Shown in pieces: positions 41,482-48,691 of a DNA stretch of 64,000 nucleotides. This DNA comes from an uncultured Neglectibacter sp. (GTDB lineage Bacteria > Bacillota > Clostridia > Oscillospirales > Acutalibacteraceae), in the NCBI GenBank assembly GCA_946554335.1, contig CAMNSA010000005.1, positions 62,001 through 126,000 on the forward strand, read 5' to 3'. A program made the translations under genes and the position numbers. The notes under the pieces were generated by a model. It ran no database searches. It saw nothing but the letters and a program-made list of their open reading frames with translations, and was not told the DNA's origin. The stretch's first letter is position 1, and each line of letters starts with the position of its first letter.

Positions 41482-42498
41482 TCAGTCGTCATACCAGGCT
41501 TCCAGAGTGTCAAAATCCACCCCGTTCGCCTCTGAGTTTCCGTGTCCGGCCACAAGATCGATCAAATACAGATCCTCATAGTTCGCCCTGCTGGATTCAA
41601 AGGCAGACTGATCCACCTTTTGCGAGCCCAATAGATAGGTCCCCTTCTCCGGAGATTCCACATTCCACTGACTTTCCATGCAAAAGATATTGCTTTCAAA
41701 TGAACCGAGGGTATCCCACGGCTCATACTCATAAAAATTATGCGGGCCGTTCCCATCCGGTGTTCTGGTAAATCGGGTAAGGTAGATCGTACCGTCCTTC
41801 CCCTTGGCGATTCCAACGGAACCTCCGTTGCCGCCTACCTCCTGGTAAAGGACCCCATCCTTCAACAGACTGGGACCGTCCTCGAGAAAGGTAAAAACAC
41901 AATAAGCCACATAACGGGTCCCATTGGCGGCCTCTGCTTCATATGCCGCCAGAAAATCCTCACAACCGTCCCCGTCAAAATCGCTGAGACAACCCAGGGG
42001 CTCAAAATCATAGCGCTTCACAAACTGCCGGGAGTCTTCGATCCAGTCAATGGCCTCATCCAGACAGTCGCCCAGGCTCCAAACCTTACCGGGCACGAGA
42101 GGCGCCGCATTGGAAGCAGGAGCAGGCGCGGATGAGGGAGTGAGCGTGGAGCTTTCCGCAGAAACGGAAGACTCCGGCGCAGAAGTCGGCGTCTGCCGGG
42201 AAGCGGCGCTGCTGACAGCGCCTGGCGCAGACGGCGAAGAGGACTGAGGCCGATTGCCTCCGCCCCCGATGAGAACGCCGATCAACACAGCGCAAAGCAG
42301 CAGGCTCACTACGGCGACTACGATCACCAAAACCACCCATTTAGGCTGTTTGGGCTTTGCCGGAAATCCGGGGTTTTGGGGATTCTGCCACTGCTCCGGC
42401 CGGTATTGCCCTTGAGGCTGCTGGCATTGCCCCTGCGGTCCGGGCTGATGCCGGTTCCCAGGGTCTTGCGGGGTTTGAAGGTCTGGACCTTGATTCAT
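41482..42498 (-). CDS. Unknown membrane-anchored extracellular protein
   Basis: The family is not recognised. The 338 residues comprise a Gln/Pro/Gly-rich cytoplasmic N-terminus (about 1-52), one transmembrane helix (about 54-77, VVLVIVVAVVSLLLCAVLIG), a Ser/Ala/Pro-rich linker (about 83-135), and an extracellular domain of about 200 residues. That domain contains DFDGDGCEDF, an EF-hand or FG-GAP-like calcium loop, and several Trp/Tyr-rich strands. The topology (N-in, no lipobox) suggests a surface protein with a flexible stalk, possibly ligand binding. It is a single-gene unit. Similar layouts occur in many Gram-positive surface proteins of unknown role. Confidence 0.7.
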   Translation of the reverse strand: MNQGPDLQTPQDPGNRHQPGPQGQCQQPQGQYRPEQWQNPQNPGFPAKPKQPKWVVLVIVVAVVSLLLCAVLIGVLIGGGGNRPQSSSPSAPGAVSSAASRQTPTSAPESSVSAESSTLTPSSAPAPASNAAPLVPGKVWSLGDCLDEAIDWIEDSRQFVKRYDFEPLGCLSDFDGDGCEDFLAAYEAEAANGTRYVAYCVFTFLEDGPSLLKDGVLYQEVGGNGGSVGIAKGKDGTIYLTRFTRTPDGNGPHNFYEYEPWDTLGSFESNIFCMESQWNVESPEKGTYLLGSQKVDQSAFESSRANYEDLYLIDLVAGHGNSEANGVDFDTLEAWYDD

Positions 42499-42629
42499 AC
42501 AACGCGCTTCCTTTCTCGCTTACTTCGCCCGATAAAGCGGCTTTATCGCTGCTATTTTAGCATAATCAGGAAAAAATTTCCACATCAAACTTTCGCCTGC
42601 TTCGGCCCTATAAAAAGGCAGACCTATCG

Positions 42630-42673
42630 GGCTCCGCAAAGGCTCCGCAAAGGCTCCGCAAAGGCTCCGCCTT
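42630..42673. repeat. Tandem repeat, 11 bp x 4
   Basis: The unit GGCTCCGCAAA occurs three times perfectly and a fourth time as GGCTCCGCCTT. It is intergenic, between the unknown protein gene and the Gfo/Idh terminator. Confidence 0.85.
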
Positions 42674-42683
42674 AGGAAATTTG

Positions 42684-42718
42684 GGAAAAAGCCGCAAAAG
42701 AAACTCAGGGCTTTTTCC
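42684..42718 (-). terminator. Terminator after the Gfo/Idh gene
   Basis: GGAAAAAGCC / GGCTTTTTCC stem with a 15-base loop, 10 bp beyond the stop codon. Confidence 0.7.
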
Positions 42719-42727
42719 TTTCGTACC

Positions 42728-43780
42728 TTACTGCTGCCCCCATCGGACCGGGTACAGGGAATTCACCTCTACCGGGGTCCGCGTTTTGGCAGACTCCATA
42801 ATGGCGAGGATCGTCAGGGTTGTGTTGGCCGCATCGTATACGGTGACAGGGAATTCCTTTCCGGATAGAACACAGTCCACGAAAGCGCGGATGCTCTCAA
42901 AGGCAAAGCCCTTCGGCTGCCCGAAAATAGAATTCTGTACGATGATATCCGGGACGATCACCTTGTCCTCTGTGTATTGCTGAATGAGGTTGTGGTTGCT
43001 GGCGTCGATGCTGATCATGCCCTTTGTTCCGGTGATATTACACTTGATATCGTTGACGCAGGGGTTCCCGTTGGGAGTGATCCACCCGTTTTCCATCTGC
43101 ACCACAGCGCCCTTGGAGAATTCCAGCGTGGTGAGATAGACGTCCGTGGTATCCACTCCCATTTTTTGCAGGACTCCGGCGCGGCTGGCGCAGTACACCC
43201 GTTTGACGTCGTCCTGGAACAGCCAGCGCAGTGTATCCAGGCTGTGGCTCCCCAGGAACCACATGATCGAGGAATCAGCGGCCCAGGGAAGCAGATCAGT
43301 CGCCACCCACTTGATGTCGTTCAAGCGAAAATACCCGCTGTAAGGCTCCCCCAGTTCTCCCCGCTGGATGGCCTGATAGGCCGCGTGGAAGGGCGGACTG
43401 AAGCGGTTGTGCAGGTCTACCATTGCCCGCACGCCGTTTTTCTCAATAGCCTCCACCATGATCCGGACCTCTTCGGCGGTAGTGGCCAGAGGCTTTTCAA
43501 TCAGGATATCCTTTTTTGCCTGTGCCGCGGCCACGGCGATCTCGCAGTGAGAAAAGTCCGGCGTCACAATGGCAACCGCGTCTATATCCGCTTTTTCAAG
43601 CATCTCTCTGTAGTCGCTAAACCAGTTGGGAATCCCGTACTTTTTCCCGGTTTCCTCCGCCAAAGCGGCGTTTTGATCGCAAACCGCATTGACCGAGACG
43701 AAGGGATGCGCCTGATAGATCCGGATATGATTCTGTCCCCAAGTGCCGAGTCCAACAACTCCCATTTTCAGTTTCTGCAC
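42728..43780 (-). CDS. Gfo/Idh/MocA family oxidoreductase
   Basis: The 350-residue protein has the N-terminal Rossmann motif VVGLGTWGQNH, the conserved EKPLATTAEE (Lys/Pro of the NAD pocket) and a C-terminal beta-sheet substrate domain. Members act on inositol, sugars or sugar acids; the substrate here is unknown. I chose GTG 43780, which has GGAGG eight bases upstream. An ATG at 43801 lies in frame, but the promoter's likely transcription start (near 43806) would leave it almost leaderless. It is a single-gene unit. Confidence 0.85.
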   Translation of the reverse strand: MQKLKMGVVGLGTWGQNHIRIYQAHPFVSVNAVCDQNAALAEETGKKYGIPNWFSDYREMLEKADIDAVAIVTPDFSHCEIAVAAAQAKKDILIEKPLATTAEEVRIMVEAIEKNGVRAMVDLHNRFSPPFHAAYQAIQRGELGEPYSGYFRLNDIKWVATDLLPWAADSSIMWFLGSHSLDTLRWLFQDDVKRVYCASRAGVLQKMGVDTTDVYLTTLEFSKGAVVQMENGWITPNGNPCVNDIKCNITGTKGMISIDASNHNLIQQYTEDKVIVPDIIVQNSIFGQPKGFAFESIRAFVDCVLSGKEFPVTVYDAANTTLTILAIMESAKTRTPVEVNSLYPVRWGQQ

Positions 43781-43812
43781 AGCAAAAACCTCCAATCCCA
43801 TAAATTTTCTCC

Positions 43813-43841
43813 ATTGTAGCACGAAGAGAGGCTTTTGTATA
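43813..43841 (-). promoter_or_regulatory. Candidate promoter of the Gfo/Idh gene
   Basis: Minus strand: -35 TATACA (43841-43836), 17-bp spacer, -10 TACAAT (43818-43813). Confidence 0.55.
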
Positions 43842-43943
43842 TATCCAAAAGCAACGGAAATGCAGGAAATTTCTTCAGTGAGAGATCCAGAATCCGGATA
43901 AAGGAAAAAATCTGACTTTTGATGCGCGACATAATACTGAAAA

Positions 43944-44513
43944 CTATAACAATGCACCAAACAGTACATCCATGATAGCATCATACCGTGGTTTAAAAGT
44001 ATGCTTTGTCCGCTCGCTCAGATCGTTATAATCATGTTCAAAATACCTGATCCATTCTTCGATAGAGCCCGTGCTAATTTTATGGTATTTGAAAGCAGCG
44101 CCGAAACACATCGGTATATTATCGTAATGTGAAATGATATCGGCATCGGCAACACATAGTTCTTCTATATTTTCGGCGTACTTGCTGTTCCTATGGTGGA
44201 GAACACAGCGGAGCACCTTTCCTTTTCTGTCATCCGGATAGCCGTATTCACTCAAAAGTTTATCAGCGATCATTTTTCCGTTTATATGATGCTCCCCACG
44301 AGTTCCGGCTTCTGAAACCAAGGCGATATCATGCAATAAAGCGCCAAGCTCCACCGTTTCTTTATCAGCGCCGTATGTATCAGCCAGTATAAGCGCTTCC
44401 TTAACGACAAGCCTAATATGCTGTTCCCAATAATCAAAATGATCGGGCGCTTTATCAGAATACGCTTTATTTGCAAGCATAAGCTTATCTCTTATGAATT
44501 CGATTACAGTCAT
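43944..44513 (-). CDS. HD domain protein (uncharacterised), AT-rich
   Basis: The 189-residue protein carries the HD motif ALLHDIALV with downstream HHINGK and VLHHRNSKY, and Asp near 124 (ADADIIS), a plausible metal-ion site. Substrates of this group include nucleotides and small phosphate esters, but none can be assigned. The gene is visibly richer in A+T and uses codons such as ATA and AAA more than its neighbours. It sits beside a tRNA-repeat region, so recent acquisition is plausible. No partner gene is adjacent. Confidence 0.82.
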   Translation of the reverse strand: MTVIEFIRDKLMLANKAYSDKAPDHFDYWEQHIRLVVKEALILADTYGADKETVELGALLHDIALVSEAGTRGEHHINGKMIADKLLSEYGYPDDRKGKVLRCVLHHRNSKYAENIEELCVADADIISHYDNIPMCFGAAFKYHKISTGSIEEWIRYFEHDYNDLSERTKHTFKPRYDAIMDVLFGALL

Positions 44514-44538
44514 CTTTACTCCTCCATTGTATTGTTTT

Positions 44539-44581
44539 GGGGAAACTTCTCTTAATAAATCGCAGGTTCAAATCCTGTACT
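44539..44581 (+). repeat. Direct repeat A containing a tRNA T-arm-like segment
   Basis: This copy holds AAACTTCTCTTAATAAAT followed by TCGCAGGTTCAAATCCTGT and ACT. The 19-nt core equals the T-arm region of the intact tRNA-Pro at 44941-45017, but in opposite orientation. It pairs with repeat B at 44853. Confidence 0.8.
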
Positions 44582-44852
44582 GGATAAAAAATATCGAAAG
44601 GAAGCCCTTACCCGGAAAAACTTGATAGCGCCGCGAAGGCGTTGTGATGTGCGCAAGCGACTTTTAGTCGCTGCAAGCGAGCAGCCGCAGCAAGCGTGAG
44701 TTTTTCCGGAAAGGAGCCGCAGACGAGCGTAACAGGCGGCATTTCTGTAAAGAAATGTCGTCGCAAGAGCGAGTCTTGCGGCGACGCGGTCGAGGTGAGC
44801 AGGATAAGAGACGCCCCCACTTCGTGTGGCTGTCTCCTTGAAGTTTCCCTTC
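44582..44852. other. Highly structured non-coding region between the direct repeats
   Basis: No supported gene. Predicted helices include a long-range stem CCGGAAAAACT (44612-44622) / AGTTTTTCCGG (44699-44709), AGCGAC / GTCGCT, CATTTCT / AGAAATG, the 12-bp hairpin GTCGTCGCAAGA / TCTTGCGGCGAC (44757-44785) and GTTTCCC-TTC-GGGAAAC at its right edge. A degenerate copy of the tRNA-Pro 3' end (GGTCGAGGTGA) occurs at 44788-44798. It may be a structured RNA or a non-autonomous element. Confidence 0.45.
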
Positions 44853-44893
44853 GGGAAACTTCTCTTAATGAATCGCAGGTTCAAATCCTGTAC
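44853..44893 (+). repeat. Direct repeat B containing a tRNA T-arm-like segment
   Basis: 41 nt identical to the corresponding part of repeat A except one base (AATGAAT instead of AATAAAT), 314 bp away. It ends eight bases before the terminator of tRNA-Pro. Confidence 0.8.
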
Positions 44894-44900
44894 TAAACAA

Positions 44901-44941
44901 AAACACTGAAAGAAAGCCACAAGGGCTTTCTTTCAGTGTTT
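44901..44941 (-). terminator. Terminator after tRNA-Pro
   Basis: AAACACTGAAAGAAAGCC / GGCTTTCTTTCAGTGTTT is an 18-bp stem, with TTTTTG following on the minus strand, immediately after the tRNA CCA. Confidence 0.88.
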
Positions 44942-45017
44942 GGTCGAGGTGACAGGATTTGAACCTGCGACTTCTACGTCCCGAACGTAGCGCTCTACCA
45001 AACTGAGCCACACCTCG
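44941..45017 (-). tRNA. tRNA-Pro (CGG)
   Basis: 77-nt minus-strand tRNA: acceptor CGAGGTG / CACCTCG, encoded CCA, anticodon stem CTACG / CGTAG with loop TTCGGGA (anticodon CGG), T-arm GCAGGTTCAAATCCTGT. Confidence 0.96.
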
Positions 45018-45057
45018 TAAAAACAAGCCTCGGTTTTAAGCGTTAAACCCGAGGCTT
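45018..45057 (-). terminator. Hairpin between tRNA-Gln and tRNA-Pro
   Basis: AAGCCTCGG / CCGAGGCTT followed by GTTTTTA on the minus strand. It may terminate after tRNA-Gln or act as a processing signal, because no clear separate promoter for tRNA-Pro is seen. Confidence 0.75.
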
Positions 45058-45058
45058 T

Positions 45059-45132
45059 TGGCAGCGGTACCAGGATTTGAACCCAGACAAACAGAGTCAG
45101 AGTCTGCTGTGCTACCATTACACAATACCGCT
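45059..45132 (-). tRNA. tRNA-Gln (CTG)
   Basis: 74-nt minus-strand tRNA: acceptor AGCGGTA / TACCGCT, discriminator G, encoded CCA, anticodon stem GCAGA / TCTGT with loop CTCTGAC (anticodon CTG), T-loop TTCAAAT. A glutamine tRNA fits the presence of GlnRS in the same window. Confidence 0.94.
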
Positions 45133-45162
45133 TTATATGCTGTCTTCACAACAGCAACATTT

Positions 45163-45190
45163 ATTATACCGAAATTTCTTCAAAAGTCAA
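45163..45190 (-). promoter_or_regulatory. SigA promoter of tRNA-Gln (and tRNA-Pro)
   Basis: Minus strand: TTGACT (45190-45185), 16-bp spacer, TATAAT (45168-45163), 31 bp before tRNA-Gln. Confidence 0.8.
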
Positions 45191-45245
45191 GGGGAGAATG
45201 AAAAAAACTTTATTCTTTTGCGCACACTAAAAGTGGGTGATGCGT

Positions 45246-45458
45246 ATGAATTACCGGGATTTACAGGATCTCATCGACCAAAGCAGGGTCTCCCGCGACT
45301 ATTTCTTCTCTCTCCCCTCACGGACTCAAATGCAGCTATGGCGGCATGACAGTCTGGTGACGGGCCATAGAGAGCTGCTTTCCTACGCGGACTTTTTCTC
45401 GCGGGTATCACAAAGAGAACAACGCCTTGCAGAAGGACAGAATAAGCCGGTAAAGTGA
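45246..45458 (+). CDS. Small uncharacterised protein
   Basis: From ATG 45246 the frame gives 70 residues (GTG 45237 and ATG 45240 are alternatives). The protein is polar and helix-rich, with the segment RDYFFSLPSRTQMQLWRH and no membrane or metal-binding motif. A weak GGGTG stands before it, and a good terminator follows directly after the stop. Both support a real transcription unit. I do not recognise the family. Confidence 0.5.
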   Translation: MNYRDLQDLIDQSRVSRDYFFSLPSRTQMQLWRHDSLVTGHRELLSYADFFSRVSQREQRLAEGQNKPVK

Positions 45459-45463
45459 AAAGG

Positions 45464-45488
45464 CAGAGCCCGCAAAATGCGGGCTCTG
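45464..45488. terminator. Terminator between the small gene and the carboxylesterase
   Basis: CAGAGCCCGC / GCGGGCTCTG with a five-base loop, then TTTC on the plus strand. It can also serve the convergent carboxylesterase gene. Confidence 0.85.
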
Positions 45489-45506
45489 TTTCTTTATCAA
45501 GAATAA

Positions 45507-47054
45507 TCAGTGCTGAATGGGGGCTTCCGGCTCTTCCTCGCCGAAGCGGGGCGCGACAGCGTACACAGCGTCCACCAGATTGTGGTCAAAGTTATGCTTC
45601 AGTTCGCAAACCCTGTCAAACAGCATAACTGCTTCATCTCCCGGCTTGCTCGCGGGCCACTGGGGCAAAGCAGCATGTCCGGGATCGCCGTATTTTGCGA
45701 AATTGACCCACGCGCCGAACACCTGCTCCTCCAAACGGTCGGATACGCCAGGCTCGTTGCACACCGGCACCTTGTCTGTGTTATGGAAGGTATAGGGGAT
45801 TTCCGCGCAGTGCCAGGCCACATGTCCGCCGTCATAGGGGAATTCATAGGTAAACAGGTAAGAGTAAACCGGCGCGCTGTTGTGGGAAGCCTTTTCGATG
45901 AAGTCCTTTGTGGGGGCGCGGAACAGCGTATCCACAAACAGAAGGTCTGTGATATCCTTTTGAGGATAGGCAGCCCGGAACAACCGCAAAAAACGTTCCG
46001 TGTTCTCCCCGTACTTCTTTTTCAGCAGCTCCAGCTTCTTTTCCTCGGGCATGGAGGCCTTTGCGGCAATGGCGGGGCCGAAGGAGAATTCTCCAAATAC
46101 GGTGCCCACCATCAGCGGGATGGTCCTGGCGTGCTCAGTAAAGCCCACCACTCTGGGATCGCCCATATAGAACTCGTTGGGAATCGGCGTATTGCCTACA
46201 TACTCCCCCGCCTTCTCCAGCGCGGGAGAAACCTTGTTATAGGCTTCTGCCAAGATAGAATAAGGTACGCCTTCCAGCTCTTCCGCCTCCTTGAGGCCCA
46301 GCTCTGCGAGAAGGGCGTTCACGATCTTCGTGCCGTCCACCTTCTTTTCGGGAACAAAGCCGTCGATCACACCGCTTTGCACGATGCCCTTGTGGAACAG
46401 GCCGTCCGCCGCGGGGGTCTGCATCAGGGCCCACACCTTCATGCCGCCTCCGGACTGTCCGAAGAGAGTGACATTTTCAGGGTCACCGCCGAAGTTCTCA
46501 ATATTGTCATGGATCCACTGGAGGGCCGCCACCATATCATCGTTTCCGGCATTGCCGGAATTACGGTACTTTTCCCCGAAGGAAGAGAGATCCAGATATC
46601 CTAAGATATTCAGGCGGTGATTGATGGAAACCACCACCACATCGCCGTACTTGCTCATATTTTCCCCGTCATAAGCCACATGTTCTATGGAGGATCCGGC
46701 GGCAAACCCGCCGCCGTGCAGCCAGACCAGCACAGGCTTTTTCGCCTTGGGGTCAACAGACTGCGTCCACACATTGAGATACTGACAATTTTCGTCAAAG
46801 GGCCAGTACCTATGGGGGATCATCACCTCGCCGCTGGGCGTATCCTGATGCAGCAGCGGGCAGACAAAGCCATAGGAAAGGGCGTCCTTGACCCCGTCCC
46901 AGGGTTCGACAGGCTCTGGCGCCTGGAAACGCTTAGCGTCAGCGTATTTGATGCCGTGGAAGGTGTAGGTGCCGTCCTGGATAAAGCCTCTGAGCTTTCC
47001 GGCCTTCGTTTGGACCACCGGTTCGTTTTTGGAACAGACAAACTGTCTTGCCAT
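45507..47054 (-). CDS. Type B carboxylesterase
   Basis: The 515-residue alpha/beta hydrolase has the oxyanion-hole motif VWLHGGGFAAGS, the nucleophile elbow TLFGQSGGGMKV (Ser in GQSGG), the acidic member within the central third and the catalytic His near VAWHCAEIPY. It lacks a signal peptide, so it is probably cytoplasmic. Type B esterases hydrolyse esters of alcohols and aryl or acyl compounds, and gut anaerobes use them on plant-derived esters. The ribosome site GGAG lies 13 bases before the ATG, slightly far. It is a single-gene unit. Confidence 0.9.
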   Translation of the reverse strand: MARQFVCSKNEPVVQTKAGKLRGFIQDGTYTFHGIKYADAKRFQAPEPVEPWDGVKDALSYGFVCPLLHQDTPSGEVMIPHRYWPFDENCQYLNVWTQSVDPKAKKPVLVWLHGGGFAAGSSIEHVAYDGENMSKYGDVVVVSINHRLNILGYLDLSSFGEKYRNSGNAGNDDMVAALQWIHDNIENFGGDPENVTLFGQSGGGMKVWALMQTPAADGLFHKGIVQSGVIDGFVPEKKVDGTKIVNALLAELGLKEAEELEGVPYSILAEAYNKVSPALEKAGEYVGNTPIPNEFYMGDPRVVGFTEHARTIPLMVGTVFGEFSFGPAIAAKASMPEEKKLELLKKKYGENTERFLRLFRAAYPQKDITDLLFVDTLFRAPTKDFIEKASHNSAPVYSYLFTYEFPYDGGHVAWHCAEIPYTFHNTDKVPVCNEPGVSDRLEEQVFGAWVNFAKYGDPGHAALPQWPASKPGDEAVMLFDRVCELKHNFDHNLVDAVYAVAPRFGEEEPEAPIQH

Positions 47055-47172
47055 AAAACATTCATCTCCTTGTTTATATTTTGACGCATCCTTTTCTATA
47101 TCATATCAAAAAATTTTCCTGTCCGAAAGGGGAATTTTCTCTTCAGAAAAACTTTCCCTACAGTAGTCCCTT

Positions 47173-47931
47173 TCAGGTGCGCACCGGGATTCCTTCCCGA
47201 GACAGATACGCTTTCAACTCTGGAATGGTCACTTCCTTAAAGTGGAAAAGAGAGGCCGCCAGCACGGCGTCCGCGCTGCCAAAACGAAAGGCGTCTGCAA
47301 AGTGGGAAAGAGCTCCTGCCCCACCGGAGGCGATCACTGGGATGGAGACAGCCTGAGAGACGGCCCTGGTCAATTCCAGATCATATCCGTTTTTTACTCC
47401 GTCGCAGTCCATGCTGGTGAGCAGCAGTTCCCCCGCCCCCAGCGCCTGGGCCTCCTTCGCCCACTCTACCGCATCCTTTCCCGTATCTACCCGACCGCCG
47501 TTTAAATACAGGGTCCAGTTGCCCTTTGAGGAGCGCTTGGCGTCCATCGCCACCACCACGCACTGGCTGCCGAATTTCTCAGCCGCCCGGGAAATGAGAG
47601 CGGGGTCCTTGAGCGCGGCGGAATTCACGGACACCTTGTCCGCCCCCGCCCGCAGGATCCGGGTGAAATCCTCCACGGTGCGGATCCCTCCGCCCACCGT
47701 GAAGGGGATGAAAATGCTGTCGGCCACTCGGGAGACGATGTCCGCCATAATGTCCCGGCTGTCCGAGGAGGCGGTGATATCCAGAAGCACCAGCTCGTCC
47801 GCTCCCTGGCGGTCATATTCCATCGCAGCCTCTACAGGATCGCCTGCGTCCCGCAGATCCACGAAGTTCGTACCCTTTACCACCCTGCCATTTTTCAGAT
47901 CCAGACAGGGAATAATCCGCTTCGCGTACAT
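47173..47931 (-). CDS. hisF: Imidazole glycerol phosphate synthase cyclase subunit
   Basis: The 252-residue (beta/alpha)8 barrel begins [23 protein letters not shown], the HisF signature with catalytic Asp in CLDLKNG. It also has the second catalytic Asp in [13 protein letters not shown]. It closes the imidazole ring with ammonia from HisH and releases AICAR. It lies 6 bp downstream of hisH. The other his genes are not in the window. Confidence 0.96.
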   Translation of the reverse strand: MYAKRIIPCLDLKNGRVVKGTNFVDLRDAGDPVEAAMEYDRQGADELVLLDITASSDSRDIMADIVSRVADSIFIPFTVGGGIRTVEDFTRILRAGADKVSVNSAALKDPALISRAAEKFGSQCVVVAMDAKRSSKGNWTLYLNGGRVDTGKDAVEWAKEAQALGAGELLLTSMDCDGVKNGYDLELTRAVSQAVSIPVIASGGAGALSHFADAFRFGSADAVLAASLFHFKEVTIPELKAYLSREGIPVRT

Positions 47932-47937
47932 ATCAGC

Positions 47938-48561
47938 CTACCCCTCTTTCTCCACCGCTTCCAAAAAATTGCGCAGGATCTGAAGGCCCGTACTCCCGCT
48001 TTTCTCCGGATGGAACTGACAGGCGAACAGGTTCCCCTTCTGCACCGCGGCATGGATCTCCGTGCCGTATTCCACCGAGGCCGTCACAAGGGAAGGGTCG
48101 TCAGCCTTGAGATAATAGGAGTGGACAAAGTAGACATAGGGTTCCGGAGAAGTCCCCTTGAAAAGGCCGCTTCCCCCCCGTAAAAGCTTTAGAGAGTTCC
48201 AGCCCATGTGGGGGATCTTTAAGCCGGGCTTTTGAGGGATGTGAAGGATTTTCCCGGGCAAGATCCCCAGCCCTTTGACTCCGGGAGACTCCTCGCTGCC
48301 TTCAAACAGGAGCTGAAGCCCCAGGCAGATCCCCAAAAAAGGCCGGCCGGACTGGATGTACCGGCAAATTGCCTCAGTGAGGCCTCGCTCCTCCAAAGCC
48401 GCCATGGCGGAGCCGAAAGCGCCTACCCCCGGCAGGATCACGCCCTTCGCCTCCTCAAGCCCCCGGGGGCTATCCGTCAGTCTGATCTGCGCCCCAAGAT
48501 GCGTCAAAGCCTTTCGCACGCTTTGGAGATTTCCGGCTCCGTAGTCGATCAGGGCGATCAT
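47938..48561 (-). CDS. hisH: Imidazole glycerol phosphate synthase glutaminase subunit
   Basis: The 207-residue class I amidotransferase has the nucleophile in GICLGLQLLFEGSEE and the His/Glu pair in QFHPEKSG. It feeds ammonia to HisF in the fifth step of histidine synthesis. The ATG at 48561 has GAGGTG at the correct spacing; a GTG three codons earlier is not favoured. It pairs with hisF in the order hisH-hisF. Confidence 0.96.
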   Translation of the reverse strand: MIALIDYGAGNLQSVRKALTHLGAQIRLTDSPRGLEEAKGVILPGVGAFGSAMAALEERGLTEAICRYIQSGRPFLGICLGLQLLFEGSEESPGVKGLGILPGKILHIPQKPGLKIPHMGWNSLKLLRGGSGLFKGTSPEPYVYFVHSYYLKADDPSLVTASVEYGTEIHAAVQKGNLFACQFHPEKSGSTGLQILRNFLEAVEKEG

Positions 48562-48586
48562 ATGCTTCACCTCGCTGGTTAGTGGT

Positions 48587-48628
48587 CAGTCGTCAGATTT
48601 CAGTCGTTAGATTTCAGTCGTTAGAGAA
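48587..48628. repeat. 14-bp tandem repeat upstream of hisH
   Basis: Three units: CAGTCGTCAGATTT, CAGTCGTTAGATTT and CAGTCGTTAGAGAA. Related units occur at 59750-59777. Confidence 0.75.
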
Positions 48629-48691
48629 TGGCGTTAAAGAGCCCCTTGGCTTCCACTGACGGGAAAGCCTGGAAATCCGCGATCCGGGTTG

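Noticed and set aside
44552-44920. 122-residue minus-strand frame over the tRNA-repeat region
   Set aside because: It reads through tRNA fragments and hairpins, has no ribosome site and a composition typical of spurious frames.
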